The position numbers and the translations under genes were made by a program. A model generated the notes under the pieces. It saw only the letters and a program-made list of their open reading frames with translations, had not been told where the DNA came from and ran no database searches. A stretch of 64,000 nt of DNA from Viola odorata (lineage: Eukaryota > Streptophyta > Magnoliopsida > Malpighiales > Violaceae): NCBI GenBank assembly GCA_963691705.1, contig OY829539.1:2730501-2794500 (forward strand), written 5' to 3'. Shown here in pieces: positions 10,462 through 21,262 of the stretch. The number at the start of each line of letters is the position of its first letter. The first letter of the stretch is position 1.

Positions 10462-10485
10462 AACATCCCCACACTCCCCCAATGC
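10462..10485 (-). promoter_or_regulatory. Athila polypurine tract found outside the LTR
   Basis: On the minus strand this reads TTGGGGGAGTGTGGGGA and then GTT up to the LTR. It is identical to the PPT beside copy 2's 3' LTR (16384-16407). Its presence beyond the LTR shows that the neighbouring sequence was once the element's internal 3' end. Confidence 0.8.
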
Positions 10486-13338
10486 AGATCGTTTAATTTA
10501 CTGTCCTTAGGATTTTTCGATTTTCATCGCATTTTTATCGTCGTCGTTAGCATCGTCAGCTTTCGAAATCGCGTTTTTAATTTTCCGTCAAGTATTTTCG
10601 TTATTATTATCATTAATATTTTTAGCCTTAAAAATCACTTTTTTAATTATCCGTTAGTCGTTTACTAGTTATTTCTTCGTTTTAGGTCATCACATGAATT
10701 TTAGGATTTTTAGTATTTTATCATATTTTTAGCATTTTTATTTTTTATTATTATTATTTTTGTTCGAGATTTTATTGGACCCGAGTAAGTTTGCTCGGAC
10801 AATAGCTCGAATGCGAAAGGTTTTCCATCAACTATTACCTACTCTTTTTTTCGTTCACGCCGACCAACAACATTTCGCGTAATTTTCGTCATAACTTTAT
10901 TTATTTTTTCGTCCAAACATTTCATGTTTCCGAACGAGAAAATAAACACGTTAAACGAAAATTTCTCTTCATTCGCTGTAGACTATTAAACTCATCATGT
11001 TTTTCTCTATATCGTAGTTGCTTTCGTTCGAATTTCTCGCTAGTTTCGTCGCACTGATGGATCGAGCCCATAATTAATTACTAAGCTTTCTTTATTCTTT
11101 CTTTTTAATCAACCGTTGGATTGGTTGACTAAATCCTTAGTCAACCATCGAACGGTAACCTAATTAAGACCCAACCATCCATTTTCCTTTTCCCGCAAGC
11201 ATTTCTTCTCCAAATCGAATGCCCTCGTCATGGCTTCGAGGATGAGCTACGTCACTGCTTCGAGAAGGGAGCGACGTCACCATGCCCAGTCACTCTCACT
11301 CGCCGTTATCTGCCTCGTCACCCTCAACCACGCGCACCGCCGCACCTCGTCCTCACTCGCCAAAAGCCTATAAATACGAGGCTCCCCTCTCCGTTTTTCT
11401 ACACTGGTTCACGCACCCTTTCATCCTCAACATCAGTCCAAGCAAAAGGAAGCAAGCACTATAAGTTTTTCAAGCTTTCTCTCTCTAGCTTCTCTCTTTT
11501 AAATTTTTGTTTTCCCGCTTAATCAATCAATAAATTGCTCAAATCAGTTTTAAACACTTCATTTTCAAGTGATGAACGCTTTGCTTGCTTCAATTTAAAC
11601 GCTTGCTGCCTTGTGTAATTAATTACGAATTTTTGGGTTTAATGCATATATATATTCAAGTGCCAAATTGCACTTCGTTTATGGATGAAATGGTCTAAGT
11701 TTTGTGGGGTTTTGGTCGAGATTTACTCGTGCTGCTTCGTGACATTTTTTTGTGGGGTTTGGTGGCCGGAGCTCCCTTCCTTGTCGCCGGCAGTGGCGCC
11801 GACACAAGGAAGAAGAAGAACGGTGGCAACCATGCCATGTTCTTAAAGGAGGAAGAAGAAAGGTGACGGCCCAAGCCCATCCCTTTCTTTCTTTTGTTTT
11901 AAAATGCAGATGGGTTTGGCTTAAGCCAAGCCCATCTGTTCCCCTCTTCAAGTTAAGTCATGGGCTAGGATTTATTCCAAGCCCATTTTAATTAATTTAA
12001 GCATGTGGGCCCGGCACAAATAATTTTTTCATCAATTGTTCGAGTCATTTTATTTCCGTGTTTATTTAATTAATAGCTCGCATGCCATATACAATTAATA
12101 ACTCGTATGAAAATATTTAATTTATGTCATTTGCCATGTTTAATTAATTATTTATTTACTTGTTTAAATTTAAATACATGTTCATTTGCTTTACTTTTAT
12201 TCATTGTTTTAATTATCTTCGAACGATTACTAACATCGATTTCATATGCATCAAATCATCATTTCTCGCATACATCAAATCAGCAGTTAAATTTTCTGCA
12301 CTTATCAAATCATCATCTAAATTTTCGTATGCGTCAAATCATCATTTCTCGCATACATCAAATCGGCATTTAAACTTTCTGCACTTATCAAATCATCGTT
12401 TAATTTTCGTATGCGTCAAATCATCATTTCTCGCATACATCAAATCAGCATTTAAACTTTCTGCACTTATCAAATCATCATTTCTCGCATACGTTAAATC
12501 AGCATTTAAATTCTAGCACGCATCAAGTCATTATTTAAATTTTCGCATTCATAAATTGCTTATTTATTTTTCGAGCTATCACTAACACTCTCATCTTGTA
12601 GGTTTTAAATTCAAGCTTCGCTCGAAAGTACGCCTTTCGTTCCCTTTTATTTATTCAACGCTTTCCGTAAATATCAATCGTACTCATGAAATATAAAATT
12701 GCTAGGATTTAAAATCAACCCACATGAACAACGTGTTTAAAGGCTTGCTTAAAAATGTCATGTTCATTTGATTTTAATTTTTCATTTATATTGACTGCAT
12801 GTACATGGGGACTTTCGATCCCACCTTAGTTTTTCAATTCAAAACCCCTCATCTAATCCGTACTCTGTTAAGCTATCCACAATAGAATCATGTAGTAATT
12901 AATTTAATCATGCATGACCCGATGATGAAATAGAGGGCGCTCATTCAGTCTTACGGAAAATTCAGTCCCATCACGTTACGGTTAGGAATAATCAATCGGT
13001 CTTGATAAACGGTACGTCCGAAAGATTTTAAAACGGTAACCCTGTCCAACGATTAATTATTCCTGAACGGTCACGATCATAGAAAAGACTAAAGTGACGA
13101 TTCCTCTGAGGGCCCCCTAAAACGCATTTTTATCAAACACCTTTTAAACACCTCTCTCATCAATCGGTAACCATTTTCGGATGTGACTCGGGTGCCTAAC
13201 ACCTTCCCGAGACCATAATACGACCCCGGACCTTTTCTCTGGGGTCCAGACCCCTTTTTTGTGCCTTTAATTTTTTATTTATTATATTTCTTATGCTATG
13301 ACGATTAAGATTCCCTAAACCTAGCAACCAAATTAGGG
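10486..13338 (+). repeat. Tat/Retand-type 5' LTR (about 2.85 kb, left end uncertain)
   Basis: A long non-coding LTR with a TATA box TATAAATA at 11369-11376, followed by a transcribed-leader-like stretch. It is AT-rich, with an internal tandem array (12235-12535). The right end is set by the PBS at 13339. The left end abuts the Athila copy and no clear TG terminus is seen, so it may be truncated. The second Tat element (minus, 50976-59186) has a related LTR of similar size, with similar GGGCTTGGC-type segments and the same PBS. Confidence 0.65.
12235..12535 (+). repeat. Tandem repeats in Tat LTR, unit about 82 bp
   Basis: The block ATTTCTCGCATAC recurs at 12261, 12344, 12426 and 12480 (spacing 83, 82 and 54), with intervening CATCAAATCA and CTGCACTTATCAAATC words. 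Open frames over this array are a by-product of the repeats. Confidence 0.85.
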
Positions 13339-13357
13339 TGGCGACTTCATTGCATGC
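13339..13357 (+). promoter_or_regulatory. Tat/Retand primer-binding site
   Basis: TGGCGACTTCATTGCATGC lies directly after the LTR. Tat/Ogre elements typically start TGGCGACTC here, matching tRNA-Arg; this copy has T for the expected C after TGGCGACT. The second Tat element has the same start in minus orientation at 50961-50975. Confidence 0.6.
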
Positions 13358-13635
13358 TGCTACGCGTCTCTTTTACGCCGAGCATCGTAAGGTCTCAAGT
13401 TCGTTGCACACTCGCGAATTTTTAATTTTTGGGGCGCAACAACGTCTAATCAAGACCTTCCTACGGTCTCACCTGGCAATACTTTCGAAGTATTTCTGGC
13501 ATCGCGCGATCTCCTCGCAAGTGCCCCCCTGACAACCCCTGTTAGAACTGGTCCCATCCCAGGAGATCACCAGAATCTCCCCCTGGACCTAGCAACACCC
13601 ACACGGCAGTCGCGACCAATCGCACGCTCGACTTT

Positions 13636-15072
13636 TTGAGCCCAGAAATTACCTTCCCATCCCTACAAGTACCCAGTTCTTGTCTAAATAACACATGGGC
13701 TCCGTTAGGTTACCCTCCTAACTGTTATCCTAACCTAAATAGCAGTCTCCCCAATATTGTGGCACCCATGCCAAATCTCGCTTACACCCACCCACCTCTG
13801 GAGTCAAACCTCATCCTACAGCAAAAAATAAACTACCTCATGAATATCCTATCTGCCGGTATTCCACAAACACTGGCTCCTATACCAACCCCACAACCCG
13901 TTCCACAACCAGTGTTCCCGGTGGGAATGCCTCCTTTTGGTCAGTACTACCTGGTACCCTTCCCCGTTATCAGTATAGCGCCAGCAGAGAGTCAATATCA
14001 ACACACCCATCATGCACCAACTAGCGAAATAAATCCTAGGATCCAAGAGGGATACTTGAACAACATGGTAGAAGGCCATTGACGCTCATAATGATGTTAA
14101 ATCCTAAGCAATAAGGCGAGAACACCGAAGGAGTCGAGAGAAGTCACCAACTCGGCTCCGTCCTATTGTAGAACGATGGTCTAGACAAGAACACCAGGAG
14201 AGATCCCACTTCATAGGGACATCTCGCCACCACATTGATAGAGACAGTAACCCAAAGAGCCTGCTAAACTTTCGGGTACGGAGGCATCAGGTCAGCCGGC
14301 GGTTGAAACTACCAACGGATGTCTACACGGGCCTATCAAACCCCATCACCCACGTAACTCGAGTAAAGAACCATGTAGCATTCCAGACACGAAAGGATGA
14401 GGCCCTGTGTCAAATATTCACACTCACTTTATCGGGAGTAGCCAGTACCTGGTTCGAAGCACTGCCACTAGGGTCTATCAATAATTTTGCATAGTTTGAA
14501 GAAAAATTCCTTGGAAGATTCAGCACCTATATCTCGTTGAAAAAATTATGTGCCGCTTTGTTCGACGTCATACGGAAACGAGAAGAGTCCCTCCTAACTT
14601 ACTTAGATCGGTTCAACCCAGGATCAAACCCCTGATACCACATTGGACTTTGCGGTGGCAGCCATGAAAAAGAATTGTGGCTACGAAAAACATGAAGACC
14701 TACTCACGGTGGACCCTCCAAAAATGTTAAACCTCCTAAGGGCTAAAGCGCACAATTATTCAGAAGAGGCGGACTACGAAAGGAGGAGACCGAAAGAACA
14801 AGAGTCCTGAAAGGCCACTCTAGTGGCAAACTCCCCCCGCGAGGTTCAGGTGGAACCTGGTCCCCGTAGGATGACAGCTAAAAAAATTGATCCTAGGTTG
14901 GCAAGGTTAACAGATCTCAATTTCAGGACCACACCTCTGACCGTTTCCAGGGCGGAAATCCTGGCCATCGTGGAAAGTAGGGGTCTACCGATTCATTTTC
15001 CCAACAACAGAGTAGGGGCTTATATGGGTGACCGAGAAGACATGTATTGCCGTTTTCACAAGGCAAACGGTT
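13636..15072 (+). pseudogene. Tat/Retand gag, 5' part, interrupted by Athila copy 2
   Basis: A decayed gag. An open N-terminal stretch (13636-14079) is Pro-rich. After several stops, the capsid part is recognisable from LKLPTDVYTGLSNP (14305) through FTLTLSGVASTWFEALP (14430) to LLTYLDRFN (14615). It ends at YCRFHKANG, the start of the CX2-like knuckle of Retand gag, exactly where Athila copy 2 begins. The gag resumes at 22651. Multiple stops and frame changes make it non-functional. Confidence 0.8.
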
Positions 15073-16383
15073 GATCGTCACTCAAATATACTTAAATTTA
15101 TCCTGATGCCTAAATGCACAAATAAATGTGTACAGGGCAAGACAGGGTCGAACCACAGAGATTGAAGGACTAATGATTCAATTTAAATGTGTGACAAAGG
15201 GTAAATGCAACCAAAAATAAGAGTAACACTGGGGGGGTTTTATGTCGATTAATACAATTAATCAACGCAGATCAGGGAGCTAACAAGAGCTAACAAGATA
15301 AATAAATAAAGCAGTTATCAAGGGCATGAAAGTAAAACACAATCCAGGGCAAGATAATCAAAAGCAATTCGGGGGCAAGAAAATAAGAAAGACAGTAAAA
15401 GAGATATTAATATGATGGCATTCTCATGCCCTAGACATGCTATAGGGGTCTATCACCTCCCCACACTGTCACTGCTAAAGAGATGACCTAGACACCTCGC
15501 CATCCTCCCAGGCTCCTCCCCACACTGTCACTGCTAAAGAGGTAACCTAGACACTTCGCATCCTCCCAGACTCCTCCCCACACTGTCACTACTAAAGAGG
15601 TTTCGAGGGCAAGATAACGACAAACAAGCAAATATAACAATAAGAATATATTAAACACAATTAGGCCTCTTAACTAATCCTTGCAACCCTTGAAACACCC
15701 TTTACTAAGAAGATGAGCTTAGCCGCTCATGCTAACAAGTAATAAAAATGAATCTAATAAATAACATAAAAGTAAAGAGACAAGAAAGGGAATGAAAGCT
15801 TAATAAATACCGGCCGGAGCTTAAAAGCTCCGGTTTGAAGAAGGATCAATGGTGGCGGCTGCTCCAACAAAAGGGAGGAACAAATTCCCAGAAAAGAAAC
15901 CTAAGAGGAGGCTGCCAACAACTAAAATGAGATATCTCCACTTAAAACCCTAAAACTAAAGGTATATATAGTGTCTAGCCCACAAGAGGACAAAATCCAG
16001 CTAAGGGATTACAAAAAGACAAATTCCAGCTAAGGGGAAAGAGTGACAGCACATGGAGCCTGTTGGAATATTTTGGAATCTTCTAGATATGCAAGGAATC
16101 CCGTGAGAATCTTTGGAGATTCGTCTCTTTGGCTTTGTAGAGATATCGCGGGCGAGAGACTGCTCACTGGTCTGGTTAGCTTTCGAGGGCTCGACGACAT
16201 TCTGATCTTCTAGGCCTTGAAACTTGAAATCCTCAGAAATACTCCAAAAATGCTTCTTTTTGATCTTTTCCTTCTATTGATGTTGATCTGCAATAAAGAT
16301 TGGAATAAGGGTCAAATAGCAGAATCAAGCCCCCGAAAGGGCTAGGAAAGAAGGTAAAATCATGACCATGAAATGTGCTATCA
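15073..16383 (-). repeat. Athila copy 2 3' LTR (1311 bp)
   Basis: Same ends as the 5' LTR but about 72 bp shorter because of one deletion near 15419 (after ATATGATGG). It keeps the TATA box and the three 58-bp repeats. The PPT adjoins the high side. Confidence 0.93.
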
Positions 16384-16407
16384 AACATCCCCACACTCCC
16401 CCAATGC
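16384..16407 (-). promoter_or_regulatory. Athila copy 2 polypurine tract
   Basis: On the minus strand this reads TTGGGGGAGTGTGGGGA and then GTT immediately before the LTR start TGATAGCAC. It primes plus-strand DNA synthesis in this class of element. Confidence 0.8.
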
Positions 16408-18257
16408 TCGTCCTCGAGCATTAACAAAATTGAAAAACCACCTCATGCAGTGACATACATCTTCAACCTCATAACACACAGAATAGACAAGTCATTCGAC
16501 AAACTACACCTGACGAAAACATATCCAGCCTTAGAAAAGCACCTGCATCAGACTAATAAGATAACGACCCTATCAATCAGACTTTTCCGGACCAAGCCTA
16601 TTAACCAGCAATCCTCACCTAGATATGTGTTTGCACTCGCACTCAAAATAATATATGTGTTTAGGCTATCACTCAAGAATGCAAAAAACACAGTACGGGC
16701 AGAGTTTGCACGTCAATCCGAGTACTGTAGAACACAAGCATAGGCAATCAATGATCGGAAAAATAACGCATCCGAAAAAAGAAAGAAAAGGGATGAAATG
16801 AGTTAGAAATGTGGAAGAGAGAAGCAGGAGATGGATATAAGAGAAATGAGGGGAGAAAAGAAGGAAAGAAAAGAAAAGACCATATATAACCTGGATGGAT
16901 TCCTTGGCTTAGGAAAAAGGCGAAGTGGCAAGGCAACTTTCATCGAGGGCACGAAGTTATTCGAGGGCTAGACAGATGTCTTCTTTCGAGGGCAGGAAAC
17001 TCTTTTCTTGTTGAGGCTTCGGATGCGGATACTTCCTTTGTTCGCTTAATGCCCCCCTTCTTGTATTTTGAATTCTTCTTTTTCTTTTTCTTTTTCTCTT
17101 TTTTTTTCTTTTTTTTTCTTTTTTTTATATATATATATTTTTGAAGAGGGAGGGGGCACAAACTGATTACAAAACCTTTGATTCTTCCGGGGCATGAAAC
17201 TTTTGATTTTTCACTCGACGCTTGCCCTTGATTTGCTTCCAGCATCGATGGTGACTTCTTTTTCGCTTCCCCACACTTGAACTTGTTGGGGGCTCAATTT
17301 CTTTGAATGATCTAGGGCTCGAAATGTTTTGAGAATTTTTTTTCGATTTTATGCTTTTTCTTGCCCTAGATTTATGCTTTCTGCTTTTTGTTTTGAAGTT
17401 TTTTGCTTTTGTCTGCTTCCCGACACTTGAACTTGTCTGCACACTTTAGGTGTCTAGCCCTCGACGTTACCCTCAATAATCGCTACCTCACATGCCAAGG
17501 AAAAAGATCAAGAAAATACAAATGGTCAGGAAAGAATATGAAAAGAAGGGGGACGTTGGGGGCATGAAAACAGAAGAGAAATGAGGGGGAGAAAAGAAAG
17601 AAAAAGACATTGATGCGAAGTTTTCTGTCATATCTAAGGTTTCCCATGTCTAATAGTGACTATACCCAGGGATATTATGCAAACCTAGCCAGTGCCTAGT
17701 CAAGCATTTGTCACACATGAATAAAGGGCATGAAGCTCAAGTGCTCACAGGGTTCAAATTGTGACTACTGGTGTCTAGGGCATGACTGGACATAAGGGCT
17801 AGCAGGTCTAGATATGCATGTTCAGGCATAGATGCAATGAATGACAAGTTTCTCCTATGCATCAGAAGTAAAAAATGTATGTAAATTATGAGGGTTTTAA
17901 AATGGGGCAGTGGGAAAATTCCTAGCAAAGACTAAAAATTAAAATCCAAAATTTTTGAAAAATCCGAAAATCATGCAATTATGCAATAAGCGGAAAATAA
18001 ACATGCAAACATACACAAATAAATCCCTCCCCACACTTAGGCAGCGCATTGTCCTCAATGCGGGAAGTGCATATAGAAGAGTTCAAAAGAAATTAAATGA
18101 GCACAGTACATAAAATTAAAGAAAAGCAGTAAAAAAAAATTTGAACCCTCCTCGAGGGCAAGAAAAAGATAAGGGAAGGAGAAAGGGGTGGAACAACATA
18201 TGAGATGCCTCTAGTGCGGCCTGTTTAATCGTCGGGACCTCGACCAGTGCTGACTGT
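16408..18257 (-). other. Athila copy 2 long 3' non-coding region
   Basis: It matches 4234-6073 of copy 1 throughout, including the pyrimidine tract plus TA repeat (17080-17140) and the AGTGTGGGGA-type motifs. Copy 2 has six extra bases (TCGTCC, 16408-16413) between the PPT region and the point where copy 1 starts. Confidence 0.75.
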
Positions 18258-21122
18258 CTAGGCCTGGTCAGGTGGGTCTGCCTTCAGGCGGTGGAAACCT
18301 TCTTGTAACAACTCCAATCTGTGGTCTTGCACTTTGGAAATGAGACCCGTGTCTATACTTTGAATTGCAACCACACCATGATCATACACCTTCTTGACAA
18401 GGTAAGGGTCACTCCACTTATGCTTCACTTTTCTGGAAAAGAGCCTAAGCCGAGATTTGTAAAGTAAAACATGTTGTCCAATAGCAAAGGTCTTAGGAGA
18501 GAGCAACTTATCGCGATAAGGCATCTTGCCCATTTCGTGGGCTGGACGCGGGGCTGGATTGGAATTGTGTGTCAAGCCCTTGACAGTCAAGGCGGTGGCA
18601 GCAGTTGGGGCGAGGGGTTTCGTGGCCTCAAGAGTGGTCACGATGACAGCTGGAGTCGCTACCAAGGTTTTGGGGGCAGGAGGAGTGCAAAGGGTAAGGG
18701 CTAGTGTCAAGGGCATGACATCCAGGACAATGGGCATAGTGCGATCATCGGGAAGAGAAGAAACAACATGAGGAGAAGTGATAACAGAATTCTCCTCCCA
18801 AGCATCAATGACTTCATGCAACTTAGTTGGAATCTCAAGTGTCAAGGGCAAGACGTCCAGTGCTGTGGGTGGGATACTCCTGTCTAGGGAAAGTTTCAGA
18901 CAATCATCAAGAGCAAGTTCACAAACATTAGTAGCAACAGGGTTAACAATATCAATGAATTTTACGCTTGAAAATTCAGTGGGGTGTCTCATATTGTCAA
19001 GCATATTGAACTTGATGGTCTCGCCGTCGAACTCTAGAGTAATGGAGGCGTTATGGACGTCGATCTTGGCCCTGGCGGTCTTATGGAATGGTCTGCCCAG
19101 GAGCATGTCAGAGGCCTTGACAGATTGGGCATTCTCCATGTCAAGAACGTAGAAGTCAGCTGGGTATATGAAATCTCCAACTTGGACCAAGACGTCCTCC
19201 ACGACTCCCTTGGGACGGATGACGGATTTGTCAGCTAGTTGGATCGTGGTCCCAGTGGGCTTGAGGTTTTCAAGGCCTAGACTGTTGTATATTGTCAAGG
19301 GCATGACGTTGATACCTGCACCAGAATCAGACATAGCTCTACCAATATCAGTAGTACCGATTTTACATGGGATGGAGAATATACCTTTATCCTTGCACTT
19401 CGGTGGTAACTTTCACTGCATCGCGGCCGTGACATTCCCACCTACACAAATCTTTTTCACACCTATCATGTTACACTTGTTAGCACACCAATTTTTAAAA
19501 AATTTAGCATAACGAGGAACATTTTTAATAGCCTGCAGCAAAGGGATGTTAACTTGCACTTTGTTAAACATCTCAAAAATCTCATGGTCTTCATCATGCT
19601 TCTTAGAGTTGACTACCCTTTGAGGGAAAGGTGGCTCAAGGATTTTATGGATGTATTCTTGAGTGAACTCATCTGGCTCATCACTCTTTTTTGAGGAGTC
19701 CTTTGGAGATGGGATGCGGTCTACCATGACATCATTAACTTCGGGTTTCTTTGCTGGAAGTTGTTTTTCTTCTGTCTTGGTCTCGACAGTTTGCTCAGTG
19801 TCGAGGCATGGATGCGCAGACTCAGATATTTCTGCATCTGGGTCTGGATACTAAGGTATTGTCGAGGGCAGTTGAGTGTCGCTGAGGAGTGTCATGGCAC
19901 ATACGCTATTCCTCAGGTTGGCTTCTGTATGCTCAAGAAGTTTGTCCCCATTCTTCATTTCTTTCATTTCGGCAACCATGATACTCATTTGCTTTTGCAA
20001 ATCCGCAACAACATTCTTGAGATGAGATGCTTCATCAACCAGCGGGACGGTGAAGGTCTGACCTTGAGGAGGTTGCTGTTGGTACTGATTGCTATGGTAA
20101 CTAGGCATGGGCATGAAGTTCTGCATGTTGAAGGGAGGAGGGTAATTTCCATACTGATTCTGCTGGGGCGGCTGTCTAGGGCAAGATATCTGCTGGTTGG
20201 TTACCCCACCGAAATTGGGATGTCGCCATATTTGATTGTAATTCTGGTTGTATGGAGTCTGGTTGTAGTTACATATGACATTGACTTGAATTTCTTCAGG
20301 AATAAAAGGGCAAGCATCTAGGGCATGATCTATAAAATTGCAAATCTGGCAAGTTTTGCCCTGGACAGGTTGTCCTGCTGCCAAATTCTGCAGCATGCCC
20401 GTGATAACAGCCAACTGATTTTGCATTGCAGCCACTTAGGTATCTTGATTGTTGTTGTTACTACTTCCAGGGGTGGAATTCTTTTCCATGAGCTCAATTA
20501 TAGCTTTGGCAGCAGCTGGGGTGAGAGCAGTAAGAGAACCGCCACTTGCGGCATTTAGCAAGGCCTTGTCATGGGCCCGTAAACCTTCACAAAAATATTT
20601 GATGAGGGCATGCTCGGTGAGGTTGTGAGAAGGGCATAAAGTTTGCATCCTCTTGAAGCGTGCATAATATTGATCGAGATCCTCCATATCCGTTTGAAGA
20701 ATAGATACCAATTGCTTGTGAATGACCATTGCCATGGAGGCCGGATAATACTTGTCCGTGAAAGCTTTTGACATTTCAGCCCAAGAATGAATGGATCTAG
20801 GAGGGAGATCATAGAACCAGTCGAGGGCAAGATCCTTGAGGGACCACATAAAGGCACGGAGCTTCGCGTGTTCAATACTAACATTGATTGGCTTCATGGC
20901 TTCGCAAATAGAGTGCAATTGTTGAAGGTGACGATTAGGGTTTTCCTTGTCATGCCCACGAAAGAGGGGTAGATGATGCATAACAGCGGACTTGAGATTC
21001 CAGTCATGAGGAACAACGGGCCATACAATACAGCTACTGGGTACCTCAGGAGCAGCATTGAGGTCTTCTATAGACTGATGATTGGGTGGAGCATCATGCC
21101 CTGGAGGGGGTGGGTCAGCCAT
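18258..21122 (-). pseudogene. Athila copy 2 gag-protease-integrase C-terminus with three stops
   Basis: Collinear with copy 1's 954-codon ORF and starting with the same MADPPPPGHD. Stops interrupt it after residue 228 (near 20436), near 19850 and near 19411. Domains are as in copy 1: gag, CQICNFIDHALDACPF knuckle, protease (here SDSGAG rather than CDSGAG), Pro/Thr linker and GPY/F module. It lacks RT, RNase H and integrase core at the same place as copy 1, so the deletion predates the split of the two copies. Confidence 0.88.
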
Positions 21123-21239
21123 AACAGGTATCTTGGGGTAGACGAACTCAGTGTCGTCGAGGGCAAGATGGAAGAAATTGATGTCTGGGTGCAGATTTCC
21201 TGGTCATACAAATAAAAGAGAAAAATTAGTTCCGTTCAA

Positions 21240-21257
21240 TCCCCGGCAACGGCGCCA
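21240..21257 (-). promoter_or_regulatory. Athila copy 2 primer-binding site (tRNA-Asp type)
   Basis: Same sequence and spacing as in copy 1: TGGCGCCGTTGCCGGGGA on the minus strand, five bases from the LTR edge. Confidence 0.85.
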
Positions 21258-21262
21258 AAATT

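Larger units (their letters stand above)
4234..10485 (-). mobile_element. Athila-type non-autonomous retrotransposon, copy 1, one LTR, circularly permuted
   Basis: Order on the minus strand from high coordinates: PPT region (10485-10462), LTR (10461-9079), PBS, gag-protease ORF, 3' non-coding region ending at 4234. In complete copy 2 the PPT sequence ending in AATGC and the 3' non-coding end starting TCGAGCATT are neighbours, six bases apart (16407 and 16414). Here they form the two outer ends. Total length (6252) nearly equals copy 2's internal region plus one LTR (6262). No second LTR and no target-site duplication are seen. The flanks differ: EPRV on the left, Tat LTR on the right. Confidence 0.85.

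Noticed and set aside
11679..12516. ORFs in the Tat LTR, including repetitive His/Ser/Asn-rich frames
   Set aside because: Produced by the 82-bp tandem repeat and non-coding LTR sequence; no start context or homology.
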